Below are positions 6,322-12,270 of a stretch of 12,270 nucleotides of DNA, piece by piece. Position 1 is the stretch's first letter; each line of letters opens with the position of its first letter. The notes beneath the pieces were generated by a model. The model did not search any database. It saw only the letters and a program-made list of their open reading frames with translations, and was not told where the DNA came from. The position numbers and the translations under genes were made by a program. Origin of the DNA: Dehalococcoidia bacterium (GTDB lineage: Bacteria; Chloroflexota; Dehalococcoidia; UBA2979); the NCBI GenBank assembly GCA_030745285.1, contig JASLOV010000026.1, forward strand, positions 1 through 12,270, written 5' to 3'.

Positions 6322-7560
6322 TCAGCGAGACCGCAGACTGCCGGCGAAGATCAGCGCCAGCACCGCCGTAACAAGCAGGCCCGTCCCGCTGAGGGTGAGG
6401 GCTGCCGGCACGCCGGTCGCGTCGGCGATCGCGCCAAGCGTGATCGGCCCGATCCAACCCCAGCCGATCGCAAAATTCCAGCCGCCCAGTGCCCGCCCTC
6501 GCAGCTCCAGGGGCACCGCATCCTGCAGCATGATCCACTCCAGCGCGTCGACCATCGCCGCGGAGGCCCCGATCCCGCCGACGGCCAGAACCGAGAGCCA
6601 GAACGCCGTGGAGTTGCCGAGCACGACGAGCAGTGCACCGAAGGTCATGAAGACGCCGACCAGCATCAGTCCCCGGCGCAAGCGGTCCGCCACGACCACC
6701 AGCAGCAACATGCCGAGCATCGACCCGACAGCCGCGCCCGCGCTCAGCACGCCCAGCCGCTCCGGGCCGACCTCGAGCACCCGGTCGGCGACGGCCGGCA
6801 GCAGCCCGTTGTAGGAGAACCCGAGGATCTCGACCAGGATCATCATCCCCAGCAGCAGCCGCACCATCGGCGTGCGCACCAGCAGCCGCAGTCCCTCCAT
6901 GACCTCGGCCGCAAAGCGCGAGCCACCGCGCTGCCGGCGCGCGGGCGAGCGGACGCTCGCGAACATCAGCGCCGCCCCCAGCAGCGGTCCAGCGCCGATC
7001 AAGAACGTCGGACCCGGACCCAGCCAGCCGATCAGCACCCCGCCGCTCAGGGCGCCGACCACCCCGATCGAGCGCTGGCCGAACGAGGTCAGGCTGATCG
7101 CGTTGCCGAGCCGTTCCGGCCCGACGATGTCCGCCTGCAGCGGCTGCAGCGCGGTGCTCTGGAACGCGATCGTCGAACCCGTCACGAAGACGAGGGTGAA
7201 GAGCAGCGGCACCGTCGCGATGTCGATGAAGACGACGGCTGACATCACCGCCGCCGCAACCATCCTCACGACCGCCGCCGTCGTCAGGATGCGAGCACGC
7301 GGCAGCCGGTCGGACGCTGCCCCGGCGATCGGTCCGAACACGAGATTGGGAATCGTGCGGATCGCGAACGAGAGAGCGGCAAGGAAGACCGAGCCAGTCT
7401 GGTCGAGCACGAACCAGCCGATCGCGAGCCGCTCCATCCACATGCCGAGGCCGAAGAGCACCGCCCCCAGCCACGCCTTGCGGAACTCGCGCTCGGCGAA
7501 CGATGCCAGCACGCCCGGCCTCGCCACAATGCCCGGTTGGGGCTCGCCGTCCGCAGTCAT
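6322..7560 (-). CDS. Major facilitator superfamily transporter (MFS_3/EntS-like exporter)
   Basis: A 412-residue polytopic membrane protein with about 12 hydrophobic segments. The first is near residues 30-52 (WLGAVLFGLGMWMERLAIGWF). The loop GPIAGAASDRLPRAR (76-90) carries the G-x-x-x-D-R-x-x-R signature expected between helices 2 and 3 in MFS proteins. The N-terminal pattern FRKAWLG...MERLAIGWFVLDQTGS is typical of the MFS_3 group, which includes the enterobactin exporter EntS and macrolide exporters, so drug or metabolite efflux is the likeliest role; the substrate is unknown. I chose ATG 7560-7558 (MTADGEPQPG) because an in-frame ATG 30 codons upstream would add an Arg/Pro/His-rich stretch. 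Only a weak GGCGGGA precedes the chosen start. It is convergent with mrfB, leaving only 17 bp between the two stop codons, and no terminator hairpin with a U tract fits there. Confidence 0.88.
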   Translation of the reverse strand: MTADGEPQPGIVARPGVLASFAEREFRKAWLGAVLFGLGMWMERLAIGWFVLDQTGSVFLAALSFAIRTIPNLVFGPIAGAASDRLPRARILTTAAVVRMVAAAVMSAVVFIDIATVPLLFTLVFVTGSTIAFQSTALQPLQADIVGPERLGNAISLTSFGQRSIGVVGALSGGVLIGWLGPGPTFLIGAGPLLGAALMFASVRSPARRQRGGSRFAAEVMEGLRLLVRTPMVRLLLGMMILVEILGFSYNGLLPAVADRVLEVGPERLGVLSAGAAVGSMLGMLLLVVVADRLRRGLMLVGVFMTFGALLVVLGNSTAFWLSVLAVGGIGASAAMVDALEWIMLQDAVPLELRGRALGGWNFAIGWGWIGPITLGAIADATGVPAALTLSGTGLLVTAVLALIFAGSLRSR

Positions 7561-7686
7561 AGGTCCCGCCTGCGCAGGCCCGCGATGGCGTGGGGTTGGA
7601 GCGGCTGGGTGGAGTGGGCGGGCATGACGGGCGGAAGGATAGCGGCTCAAGGCGCCTGCGTGAGCCTCGGCTGGTTTGTGATCGGC

Positions 7687-7720
7687 GGCGGTCGAGCGGC
7701 TGCGCCGCCTCGCGACCGCC
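7687..7720. repeat. 8-bp perfect inverted repeat with nested stem
   Basis: GGCGGTCG (7687-7694) is matched by CGACCGCC (7713-7720). Inside it, GCGGC and GCCGC flank a TGC loop. The combined hairpin would be very stable. There is no U tract on either side, so it does not look like an ordinary intrinsic terminator. Confidence 0.5.
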
Positions 7721-7742
7721 TCGTAGAGGCACTGGGCCGTTG

Positions 7743-7785
7743 GTCCCGAACATGCCGGGACGTTCGGGGTAACGTGGGCCCGAAG
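7743..7785. repeat. Overlapping, mutually exclusive inverted repeats
   Basis: CCCGAAC (7745-7751) pairs perfectly with GTTCGGG (7762-7768) across 10 nt. The same TTCGGG (7763-7768) can instead pair with CCCGAA (7779-7784), also across 10 nt, and GTCCCG (7743-7748) can pair with CGGGAC (7756-7761). The three options exclude one another. The layout could be an RNA switch or repeated half-sites for a DNA-binding protein; the sequence does not decide between these. Confidence 0.5.
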
Positions 7786-7804
7786 TCATCGCTGAGAATG
7801 CCGT

Positions 7805-7828
7805 CACAACCCGAGGGGCGAGGTTGTG
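7805..7828. repeat. 7-bp inverted repeat with 10-bp spacer
   Basis: CACAACC (7805-7811) and GGTTGTG (7822-7828) are perfect inverted arms. The arm and spacer lengths are the same as in the repeat at 7745-7768, and the two centres are exactly 60 bp apart. It may be an operator or a hairpin; chance cannot be excluded. Confidence 0.4.
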
Positions 7829-7840
7829 GCTGGCGCCGAT

Positions 7841-7865
7841 GCGTGACCGTCGATCGCCGTCACGC
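7841..7865. repeat. 7-bp inverted repeat with 11-bp spacer
   Basis: GCGTGAC (7841-7847) and GTCACGC (7859-7865) form a perfect inverted repeat in the region upstream of the CoA-transferase operon. The function is unknown. Confidence 0.4.
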
Positions 7866-7922
7866 CAAATTCGTGGCTCGACAGCCAGAAGCCAGTCTCG
7901 CGCTCGGATTGCGACGCGAATG

Positions 7923-7991
7923 CGTCATACTCGTGCGGCCGTAAGGCTGCCGGAAGGCCCGCTACATGGCCGGCACGGCCGCAGCATGACG
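7923..7991 (+). promoter_or_regulatory. Candidate structured 5' leader of the CoA-transferase operon
   Basis: An outer stem CGTCAT (7923-7928)/ATGACG (7986-7991) and an inner perfect 9-bp stem TGCGGCCGT (7934-7942)/ACGGCCGCA (7975-7983) are separated by a small internal loop. A further GCC...GGCC/GGCC-GGC pairing lies inside the top loop. The structure ends 4 nt before the GGAG ribosome-binding site (7996-7999) of the first gene. It matches no riboswitch class that I recognise. It could modulate translation or transcription, if the transcript begins upstream of 7923. Confidence 0.45.
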
Positions 7992-8006
7992 ATTCGGAGC
8001 TGACGC

Positions 8007-8978
8007 ATGCAGGTCCTGGAGCAGGGCAGTGCCGACTACTTTGCGGTCGACCCGGACGGCCACCGGGCCTGGGTGCGCGAGCACAAGGAGCGCCGGCAGG
8101 TCAGCAAACTCATGGACGAGCACGAGGCCGTCGCTCGCTTCGTGGCTGACGGCGACTACATGGTCTACGACTGCAACTACTACTCGCGCGGCCCGTCCTC
8201 GCTGCTGCGCGAGGTGATGCGGCAGGGCAAGCACGACATCTGGCTCTGCGGCAAATTCACCTACGTCGCCGTCTCGCTGCTCGTCGGCGCGGGCGTCGTC
8301 TCCGCCGTCGACGTCGGCTTCTTCGGGCGCAGCAAGGTGGTCGAGGACGCCGTCCGCGACGGCAGTCTCACCATGTACGAGTATTCCAACGTCACGCTGA
8401 CGCTGCGTCTGCGCGGCGGCGCGCAGGGCCTCCCCTTCGTGGCGGCACGGTCGTGGGGCGGCACCGACGGCTTCGAGTACTCCGGCGCGAAGCTCGTGCA
8501 GGACCCGTTCACGGAGAAGCCGATCACGCTGCTGCCCTCGCTCAACCCGGACGTGGCCCTGATCCACGCCCACCAGGCGGACGAGTTCGGCAACGCCCGC
8601 ATCTTCGGCACCGGCATCGCACACCAGGAGGCGGCCATGGCCTCCAAGAAGGTAATCATCTCCGCCGAGGAGATCGTCAGCGCCGAGGAGATGAAGCGGA
8701 ACCCGGGGGCCAACTCGATCCCCTACTACGTCGTCGACGCCGTCGTGGAGGCTCCTTTCGGGGCGTACCCCGGCATCATGGCGGGGATCTACAGCTCGGA
8801 CGCCGCGCACATCCCGGAGCTCTACACCGCGCTCGCCAGCGACTCACTCGACGGGTACCTTGACAAGTGGGTGCACTCGGTCGGGTCGCACGAAGAGATG
8901 CTGGCCGAGCGCGTCGGCGTGCAACGCCTGCTGCAACTGCGTCGCGAAGAGATAATCACGGAAGGGTACCGAGCATGA
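8007..8978 (+). CDS. Family I CoA-transferase, alpha subunit (GctA/IpdA-like)
   Basis: A 323-residue alpha subunit of a two-component family I CoA-transferase. The hallmark stretch PDVALIHAHQADEFGN (181-196) is the characteristic end-of-sheet motif of these subunits, and GAGVVSAVDVGFFG (94-107) and GNARIFGTG also fit. The family includes glutaconate CoA-transferase GctA and IpdA, part of the steroid-ring hydrolase IpdAB. Length matches the family (about 300-320). The ATG follows GGAG by 7 nt and its stop overlaps the beta-subunit start (ATGA), so the two chains should be made in equal amounts. The adjoining OYE-type reductases and crotonases elsewhere in the window point to catabolism of an unsaturated or cyclic acid as its CoA thioester. 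The physiological acid is unknown; transferase versus IpdAB-like hydrolase activity remains open. It lies downstream of a structured leader. Confidence 0.88.
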   Translation: MQVLEQGSADYFAVDPDGHRAWVREHKERRQVSKLMDEHEAVARFVADGDYMVYDCNYYSRGPSSLLREVMRQGKHDIWLCGKFTYVAVSLLVGAGVVSAVDVGFFGRSKVVEDAVRDGSLTMYEYSNVTLTLRLRGGAQGLPFVAARSWGGTDGFEYSGAKLVQDPFTEKPITLLPSLNPDVALIHAHQADEFGNARIFGTGIAHQEAAMASKKVIISAEEIVSAEEMKRNPGANSIPYYVVDAVVEAPFGAYPGIMAGIYSSDAAHIPELYTALASDSLDGYLDKWVHSVGSHEEMLAERVGVQRLLQLRREEIITEGYRA

Positions 8979-9820
8979 CCGCTGCCGCAGCATTCTCCGA
9001 GCGTGAACACATGGTCGTGAAGGTGGCCCGCGACATCGAGGACGGCGCCAACTACTGGGTGGCGGGTGGCGGAGGGCCGCTCTACGCCGTGCTGCTGGCG
9101 GACCGGCTCGGTTACGCGAAGGAGGCCCAGTACATCACCGAGGACGGCGTGATCGCGCCCGAGGCTGAACTGCCGTTTCAGGCGATGGGCTCGATGATGA
9201 GCAGCCGCGCCGGCTACCGCGCCGCGCACTGGGGCACGATGAACACCGCCGGCGACCACGCCCAGCTGGGCTACATGGACTACGGCATCCTCAACACCCT
9301 GCAGGTGGACCAGCACGGCAACATCAACTCCACCGTGCTGGGCAGCTACGAGGAGTGGACCCGTCGCTACGGCGGGCCGGGCGGCGCGCAGACGATCGCC
9401 GCCCAGTGCTGGCGCACGATCCTCATGACCGACCAGCAGAAGCGGAAGTTCGTCAACCGCGTCGACTTCATCTCCTCCCCGGGGTTCCTCGACGGCACCG
9501 AGGGCGCGCGAGAGCGTGCCGGGCTGCCGGCCGGCACCGGCCCGTGGCGCGTCTACACGCCGTGGGCGACCTACGACTACGAGGAGCGCAAGCTGCGCCT
9601 GATCGAGCGATCCCCGTGGGTGACCGTGGACGACATCCTGGAGGAGTGCGAGTGCAAGCCACTGCTGGCGCCTGAGATCGGGGTCAGTGAACCGCCGACC
9701 GACGAGGAACTCGGGGTCTATCGCACCGAGCTCGATGTCCGCGGCCAGACGATGGACCGCGGCACGTGGGTGATCAAGCAGGACGACGGCACGTACCAGC
9801 GTCAGGAGATGGGAGCATGA
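8975..9820 (+). CDS. Family I CoA-transferase, beta subunit (GctB/IpdB-like)
   Basis: A 281-residue partner of the preceding alpha subunit; in this family the two chains form the active site together. I chose ATG 8975, which overlaps the alpha stop codon by 4 bp and follows GGAAGGG; the longer in-frame reading from 8867 merely overlaps the alpha gene. The motif ITEDG (54-58) occupies the place of the (S)ENG motif in family I beta chains, so Glu56 is the candidate catalytic glutamate that would carry the CoA thioester (Glu54 in glutaconate CoA-transferase). Its retention favours a true transferase over the IpdAB-type hydrolase, though this rests on alignment by eye. Other family-like stretches are WVAGGGGPLYAVLLA (28-42), and HWGTMNTAGDHAQLGYMDYG with LQVDQHGNINSTVLG, where the Asp-x-x-Gly-Asn-Ile-Asn signature is typical. 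The stop codon overlaps the next start. Confidence 0.88.
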   Translation: MTAAAAFSEREHMVVKVARDIEDGANYWVAGGGGPLYAVLLADRLGYAKEAQYITEDGVIAPEAELPFQAMGSMMSSRAGYRAAHWGTMNTAGDHAQLGYMDYGILNTLQVDQHGNINSTVLGSYEEWTRRYGGPGGAQTIAAQCWRTILMTDQQKRKFVNRVDFISSPGFLDGTEGARERAGLPAGTGPWRVYTPWATYDYEERKLRLIERSPWVTVDDILEECECKPLLAPEIGVSEPPTDEELGVYRTELDVRGQTMDRGTWVIKQDDGTYQRQEMGA

Positions 9821-11793
9821 CGGCAGCCCCCGCGCAGACAAGTACAGCTCGTAGCGCCGAGTTCCCCCACCTCTTCTCGCCGCTCAAGGTCGGCCCCGGC
9901 GAATTCAAGAATCGCGTCTACTCGCCGCCGCACGCACCGGGGTTCATGGGCTACGACTTTCTCCCCGGCGACCAGTTGATCGCCTACTGGGAGGCGAAGG
10001 CACGAGGCGGCACCGCCGCCATCTCCACCGGTGTCACGCCGGTGCACCCCAGCACCGGCATGCAGGTGGTGCCGTTCCGCAACCCCAACTTCGCCGATCG
10101 CTACAACCGCGCCGCCGAAGCGATGCACCGCCACGACGCGCTGTTCTTCGTACAGCCCTGGCACGGCGGCACCCAGGTTGGTGGCGTGGGCGGCCGCGCC
10201 TCGTGGGCGCCATCGGCAGTGGTCACGCCGCACAACTACGGCGTCCCGCACGTCATGACCCGCTCCGACATCGACGAGATCATCGAGGCCTGGCGCTTCG
10301 CCGGCCAGGAACTGGCGAAGACCGACGTCGACGGCATCGAGATCCACGGAGCGCACGGCTACCTGATCACGGAGTTCTCCTCCGGCTTCTTCAACCGCCG
10401 CGACGACGAGTACGGCGGGGACGAGGAGCGCCGCTCACGCTTCGTGCGCGAGATCATCGCCGCCGTCCGCTCCGAGGCCCGGGCCGACCAGATCGTCGGC
10501 ATGCGCTTCAGCGCCGACGAGTTCGTGGACGAGGGGCTGACCGTCGAGGAGTCCCAGCGCCTGCTGAAGCGGCTGGCCGACACCGGCGACCTCGACTACC
10601 TCAATATCAGCGTCGGCAACTACCAGAGCATGGAGACGATCATCGCGCCGATGTACGTCCCCCTCAGCTCCTTCGTCTACGCCGCCGCCGCGATCAAGGA
10701 AGTGGTCGACATCCCGGTCTTCACCGTCGGCCGCATCAACGACCCGCAGCAGGCGGAGCAGATCATCGCCGGCGGCTACGCCGACGTGGTCTCCATGAAC
10801 CGCGCCATCATCGCCGACCCGGACTGGGCCAATAAGGCGCTGACCGGCCGCTCCGACGAGATCCGCAAGTGCATCGCCTGCAACGAGGCCTGCTGGGGTC
10901 GCGGTGAGATGGGCCTGCCGATCGGGATCGGCTGCGCCGTGAACCCCGACATCGGATTCGAAGAAGACATGATCCTCACCCCGGCGGAAACGAAGAAGAC
11001 GGTGATGGTGATCGGCGGCGGGGTCGCCGGGCTGGAGGCCGCCCGCGTCGCCGCCGAGCGCGGCCACACCGTCTCCGTCTACGAGCGCGGCGATGAGCTG
11101 GGCGGCCAGGTCCTGACCGCCGGCAAAGCGTCGATGCGCATCGACTTCGCGGAGCCCGCCCGCTACTACACCGTCCAGATGGACCGCCTGGGCGTTGACG
11201 TGCACCTCGGCGAGGAAGTGACGATGGCGACGGTGGACGCGGCGAAGCCGGACGTCGTCGTGGTTGCGACCGGGTCCACGCCGATCATCCCGGACGACGT
11301 CCCCGGCGCGGACGGCCCGAACGTGACGGAAGTGCGGGCCGTGCTCGACGGCGAGGTCGAGGTGGGACACCGCGTGCTGCTCGCGGCCTCGGAGAACCAC
11401 CAGGAGGGCCTGGCGACCGTCGAGTTCCTGCTGGACCGCGGCCACGAGGTGACGGTCGTGAGCAAGCGCGAGGCGCCCGGTCAGGAGATCGAGCACAACA
11501 CCATCGTCATGCTCATGCCGCGCGTCGTGGAGAAGGGCGCCCAGCTGGAGCCGCTGACCTGGGTGCGCCGCATCGACGGCGACACCGTCACGCTCTACTC
11601 GCTGATCACCGGCGAGGACCGCAGCATCGAGGTCGACACGGTCGTCTTCGCCTGCGGCGGCGAATCTGACAACGCGATCTACCAGGCGCTCCAGGGGCGC
11701 GTGCCGGACGTGCAACTCGTCGGCGACGCGCTGGCGCCGCGGCGGATGTTGTACGCCACGCGCGACGGCAACCGCGTCGGTAAGGCGATCTAG
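9817..11793 (+). CDS. Dienoyl-CoA reductase/TMADH-type iron-sulfur flavoprotein (OYE family)
   Basis: A 658-residue multidomain flavoenzyme. Residues 15-345 form an OYE-type FMN barrel, with active-site segment HGAHGYLITEF (177-187) in which Tyr182 corresponds to the catalytic Tyr166 of E. coli FadH, followed by the usual FFNRRDDEYGG. Cys352, Cys355, Cys359 and Cys373 (C-x2-C-x3-C-x13-C) match the 4Fe-4S site of FadH and trimethylamine dehydrogenase, the last spacing being slightly longer than in FadH. The FAD-binding fingerprint is GGGVAG (400-405), with VYERGDELGGQ after it. The second dinucleotide domain begins VLLAASENHQEG (520-531) and lacks the GxGxxG expected for NADPH, so the electron partner may differ (for example ETF, as in TMADH). 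The start is ATG 9817, which overlaps the CoA-transferase stop (ATGA) with AGGAG 8 nt upstream. Likely role: reduction of a conjugated or cyclic enoyl-CoA intermediate. Confidence 0.88.
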   Translation: MTAAPAQTSTARSAEFPHLFSPLKVGPGEFKNRVYSPPHAPGFMGYDFLPGDQLIAYWEAKARGGTAAISTGVTPVHPSTGMQVVPFRNPNFADRYNRAAEAMHRHDALFFVQPWHGGTQVGGVGGRASWAPSAVVTPHNYGVPHVMTRSDIDEIIEAWRFAGQELAKTDVDGIEIHGAHGYLITEFSSGFFNRRDDEYGGDEERRSRFVREIIAAVRSEARADQIVGMRFSADEFVDEGLTVEESQRLLKRLADTGDLDYLNISVGNYQSMETIIAPMYVPLSSFVYAAAAIKEVVDIPVFTVGRINDPQQAEQIIAGGYADVVSMNRAIIADPDWANKALTGRSDEIRKCIACNEACWGRGEMGLPIGIGCAVNPDIGFEEDMILTPAETKKTVMVIGGGVAGLEAARVAAERGHTVSVYERGDELGGQVLTAGKASMRIDFAEPARYYTVQMDRLGVDVHLGEEVTMATVDAAKPDVVVVATGSTPIIPDDVPGADGPNVTEVRAVLDGEVEVGHRVLLAASENHQEGLATVEFLLDRGHEVTVVSKREAPGQEIEHNTIVMLMPRVVEKGAQLEPLTWVRRIDGDTVTLYSLITGEDRSIEVDTVVFACGGESDNAIYQALQGRVPDVQLVGDALAPRRMLYATRDGNRVGKAI

Positions 11794-11801
11794 GAGGCGT
11801 C

Positions 11802-12270
11802 ATGCCAGAAGGCCAGTTCGACCGACTGTTCGAGCCGTTGCGCATCCGCGGTGTCGAGATCCCGAACCGCATCGTTGCCTCTGGCCTGGGCTGGACCTGG
11901 GCGGGGATGGACGCAGAGCAGACGCTGCCGCCAGCCGCGCTCGCGCAGTTCTGGGGGGCGCGGGCGGCCGGCGGGCTGGGGCTGATCGTCTCCGAGTCGC
12001 AGAGCGTTCACCCGACGAGCACACCGACGCCGCGGGTGATCGAGAATAGCTCCGACGCCGTGATCGAGCCGTACCGCGTGATCACCGCGGCCGTGCACGA
12101 GCACGGCACGAAGATCGTCGCGCAGCTCAATCACTACGGGCACCTCGGCGGCACCGGCTTCCACTTGTTGCCGCTCTGGGCGCCCTCCGCCGTTCGAGCA
12201 CCGGCCGGCTCGCGCTTCGCGGCGGGCGGCGGCGTGCTGCCGCACGCCATGGACCAGGCGGACATCGACG
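11802..12270 (+). CDS. Second OYE-family FMN oxidoreductase, N-terminal part only
   Basis: The gene runs off the right edge; 156 codons are visible. The start is ATG 11802, with AGGAGG at 11792-11797 (4-nt gap), 8 bp after the previous stop, so it belongs to the same operon. The visible sequence begins FDRLFEPLRIRGVEIPNRIV, the standard N-terminal strand of OYE-type barrels, and continues with ARAAGGLGLIVSES and VAQLNHYGHLGG (about 107-118), where related enzymes carry the QLNHxGR-like FMN-pocket motif. It is clearly diverged from its upstream neighbour (for example SGLGWTW in place of YSPPHAP), so it is not a recent duplicate. Whether it also carries the iron-sulfur and FAD/NADPH domains cannot be seen here. 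It probably acts on another unsaturated CoA-bound or free intermediate of the same pathway. Confidence 0.85.
   Translation, partial: MPEGQFDRLFEPLRIRGVEIPNRIVASGLGWTWAGMDAEQTLPPAALAQFWGARAAGGLGLIVSESQSVHPTSTPTPRVIENSSDAVIEPYRVITAAVHEHGTKIVAQLNHYGHLGGTGFHLLPLWAPSAVRAPAGSRFAAGGGVLPHAMDQADID

Larger units (their letters stand above)
7561..8006. other. 446-bp non-coding region rich in inverted repeats
   Basis: This gap lies between the divergently oriented MFS gene and the CoA-transferase operon and should hold both promoters. Open frames that cross it give Arg/Gly/Trp-rich products without recognisable features, so I call no gene. I see no tRNA or T-box signature and no convincing -35/-10 pair. 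What stands out is structure: perfect inverted repeats at 7687-7720, 7745-7768, 7805-7828, 7841-7865 and a long one at 7923-7991, listed separately. GGAG at 7996-7999 is the ribosome-binding site of the downstream gene. Confidence 0.6.

Noticed and set aside
6239..7807. 522-codon minus-strand open frame over the MFS gene
   Set aside because: It is a frame-shifted reading of the MFS gene; only the 412-residue frame shows hydrophobic segments and MFS motifs.
7909..7931. Possible promoter TTGCGA...CATACT before the CoA-transferase operon
   Set aside because: The spacing of 11 bp is too short for a sigma-70 promoter, and a start there would truncate the leader hairpin.
7537..7944. 135-codon plus-strand open frame in the large intergenic region
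   Set aside because: It begins inside the MFS gene antisense, has no ribosome-binding site, and the product is Arg/Gly/Trp-rich without family features.
10435..11715. 426-codon open frame on the minus strand
   Set aside because: Antisense to the iron-sulfur flavoprotein gene. The product is His/Asp/Val/Gly-rich low complexity without any recognisable fold.
1..12270. CRISPR arrays, insertion sequences, prophage genes, tRNA or rRNA genes
   Set aside because: I found no spaced direct-repeat array, no transposase or integrase, no terminal inverted repeats with target duplications, and no tRNA-like cloverleaf.

Overview
This is a GC-rich bacterial window with ten protein-coding genes (two cut by the window edges), no RNA genes and no mobile elements that I can see. 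The gene content points to a high-GC, Gram-positive-type or Chloroflexota-like bacterium. It carries an adjacent mrfA/mrfB (yprA/yprB) DNA-repair pair, a LexA box of the GAAC-N4-GTTC type, and catabolic genes built on crotonases, a family I CoA-transferase and Old Yellow Enzyme (OYE) flavoproteins. The taxonomic assignment is inference; no marker gene is present.

Left block (1-2515): two minus-strand genes, a tandem-domain dimeric alpha/beta-barrel (NIPSNAP-like) protein and a crotonase cut by the window start, diverge from a plus-strand crotonase. Both crotonases lack at least one of the two classical hydratase glutamates. The plus-strand one lacks both and resembles enoyl-CoA isomerases. 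Its best ribosome-binding site sits in front of an ATC codon rather than an ATG or GTG.

Middle block (2516-6304): a DEAH-type helicase with a C-terminal cysteine cluster (MrfA-like) overlaps by 4 bp a DEDD exonuclease (MrfB-like) that starts at TTG. The promoter region has a TTGACA element followed directly by CGAACACCTGTTCG, a near-perfect Gram-positive SOS (LexA) box. This implies a damage-inducible mrfAB repair operon and is the strongest regulatory signal in the window. A convergent major-facilitator (MFS) exporter follows on the minus strand (6322-7560).

Non-coding stretch (7561-8006): 446 bp without a credible gene. It is rich in inverted repeats, including mutually exclusive hairpins near 7743-7785 and a long two-stem hairpin at 7923-7991 that ends just upstream of the next ribosome-binding site.

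Right block (8007-12270): a tightly packed operon encodes CoA-transferase alpha and beta, a 658-residue dienoyl-CoA-reductase/TMADH-type iron-sulfur flavoprotein, and the start of a second, different OYE-family protein. The first three genes overlap by ATGA junctions, and the fourth starts 8 bp after the third ends. Together with the crotonases this suggests CoA-dependent breakdown of an unsaturated, cyclic or aromatic acid. The substrate cannot be read from the sequence.
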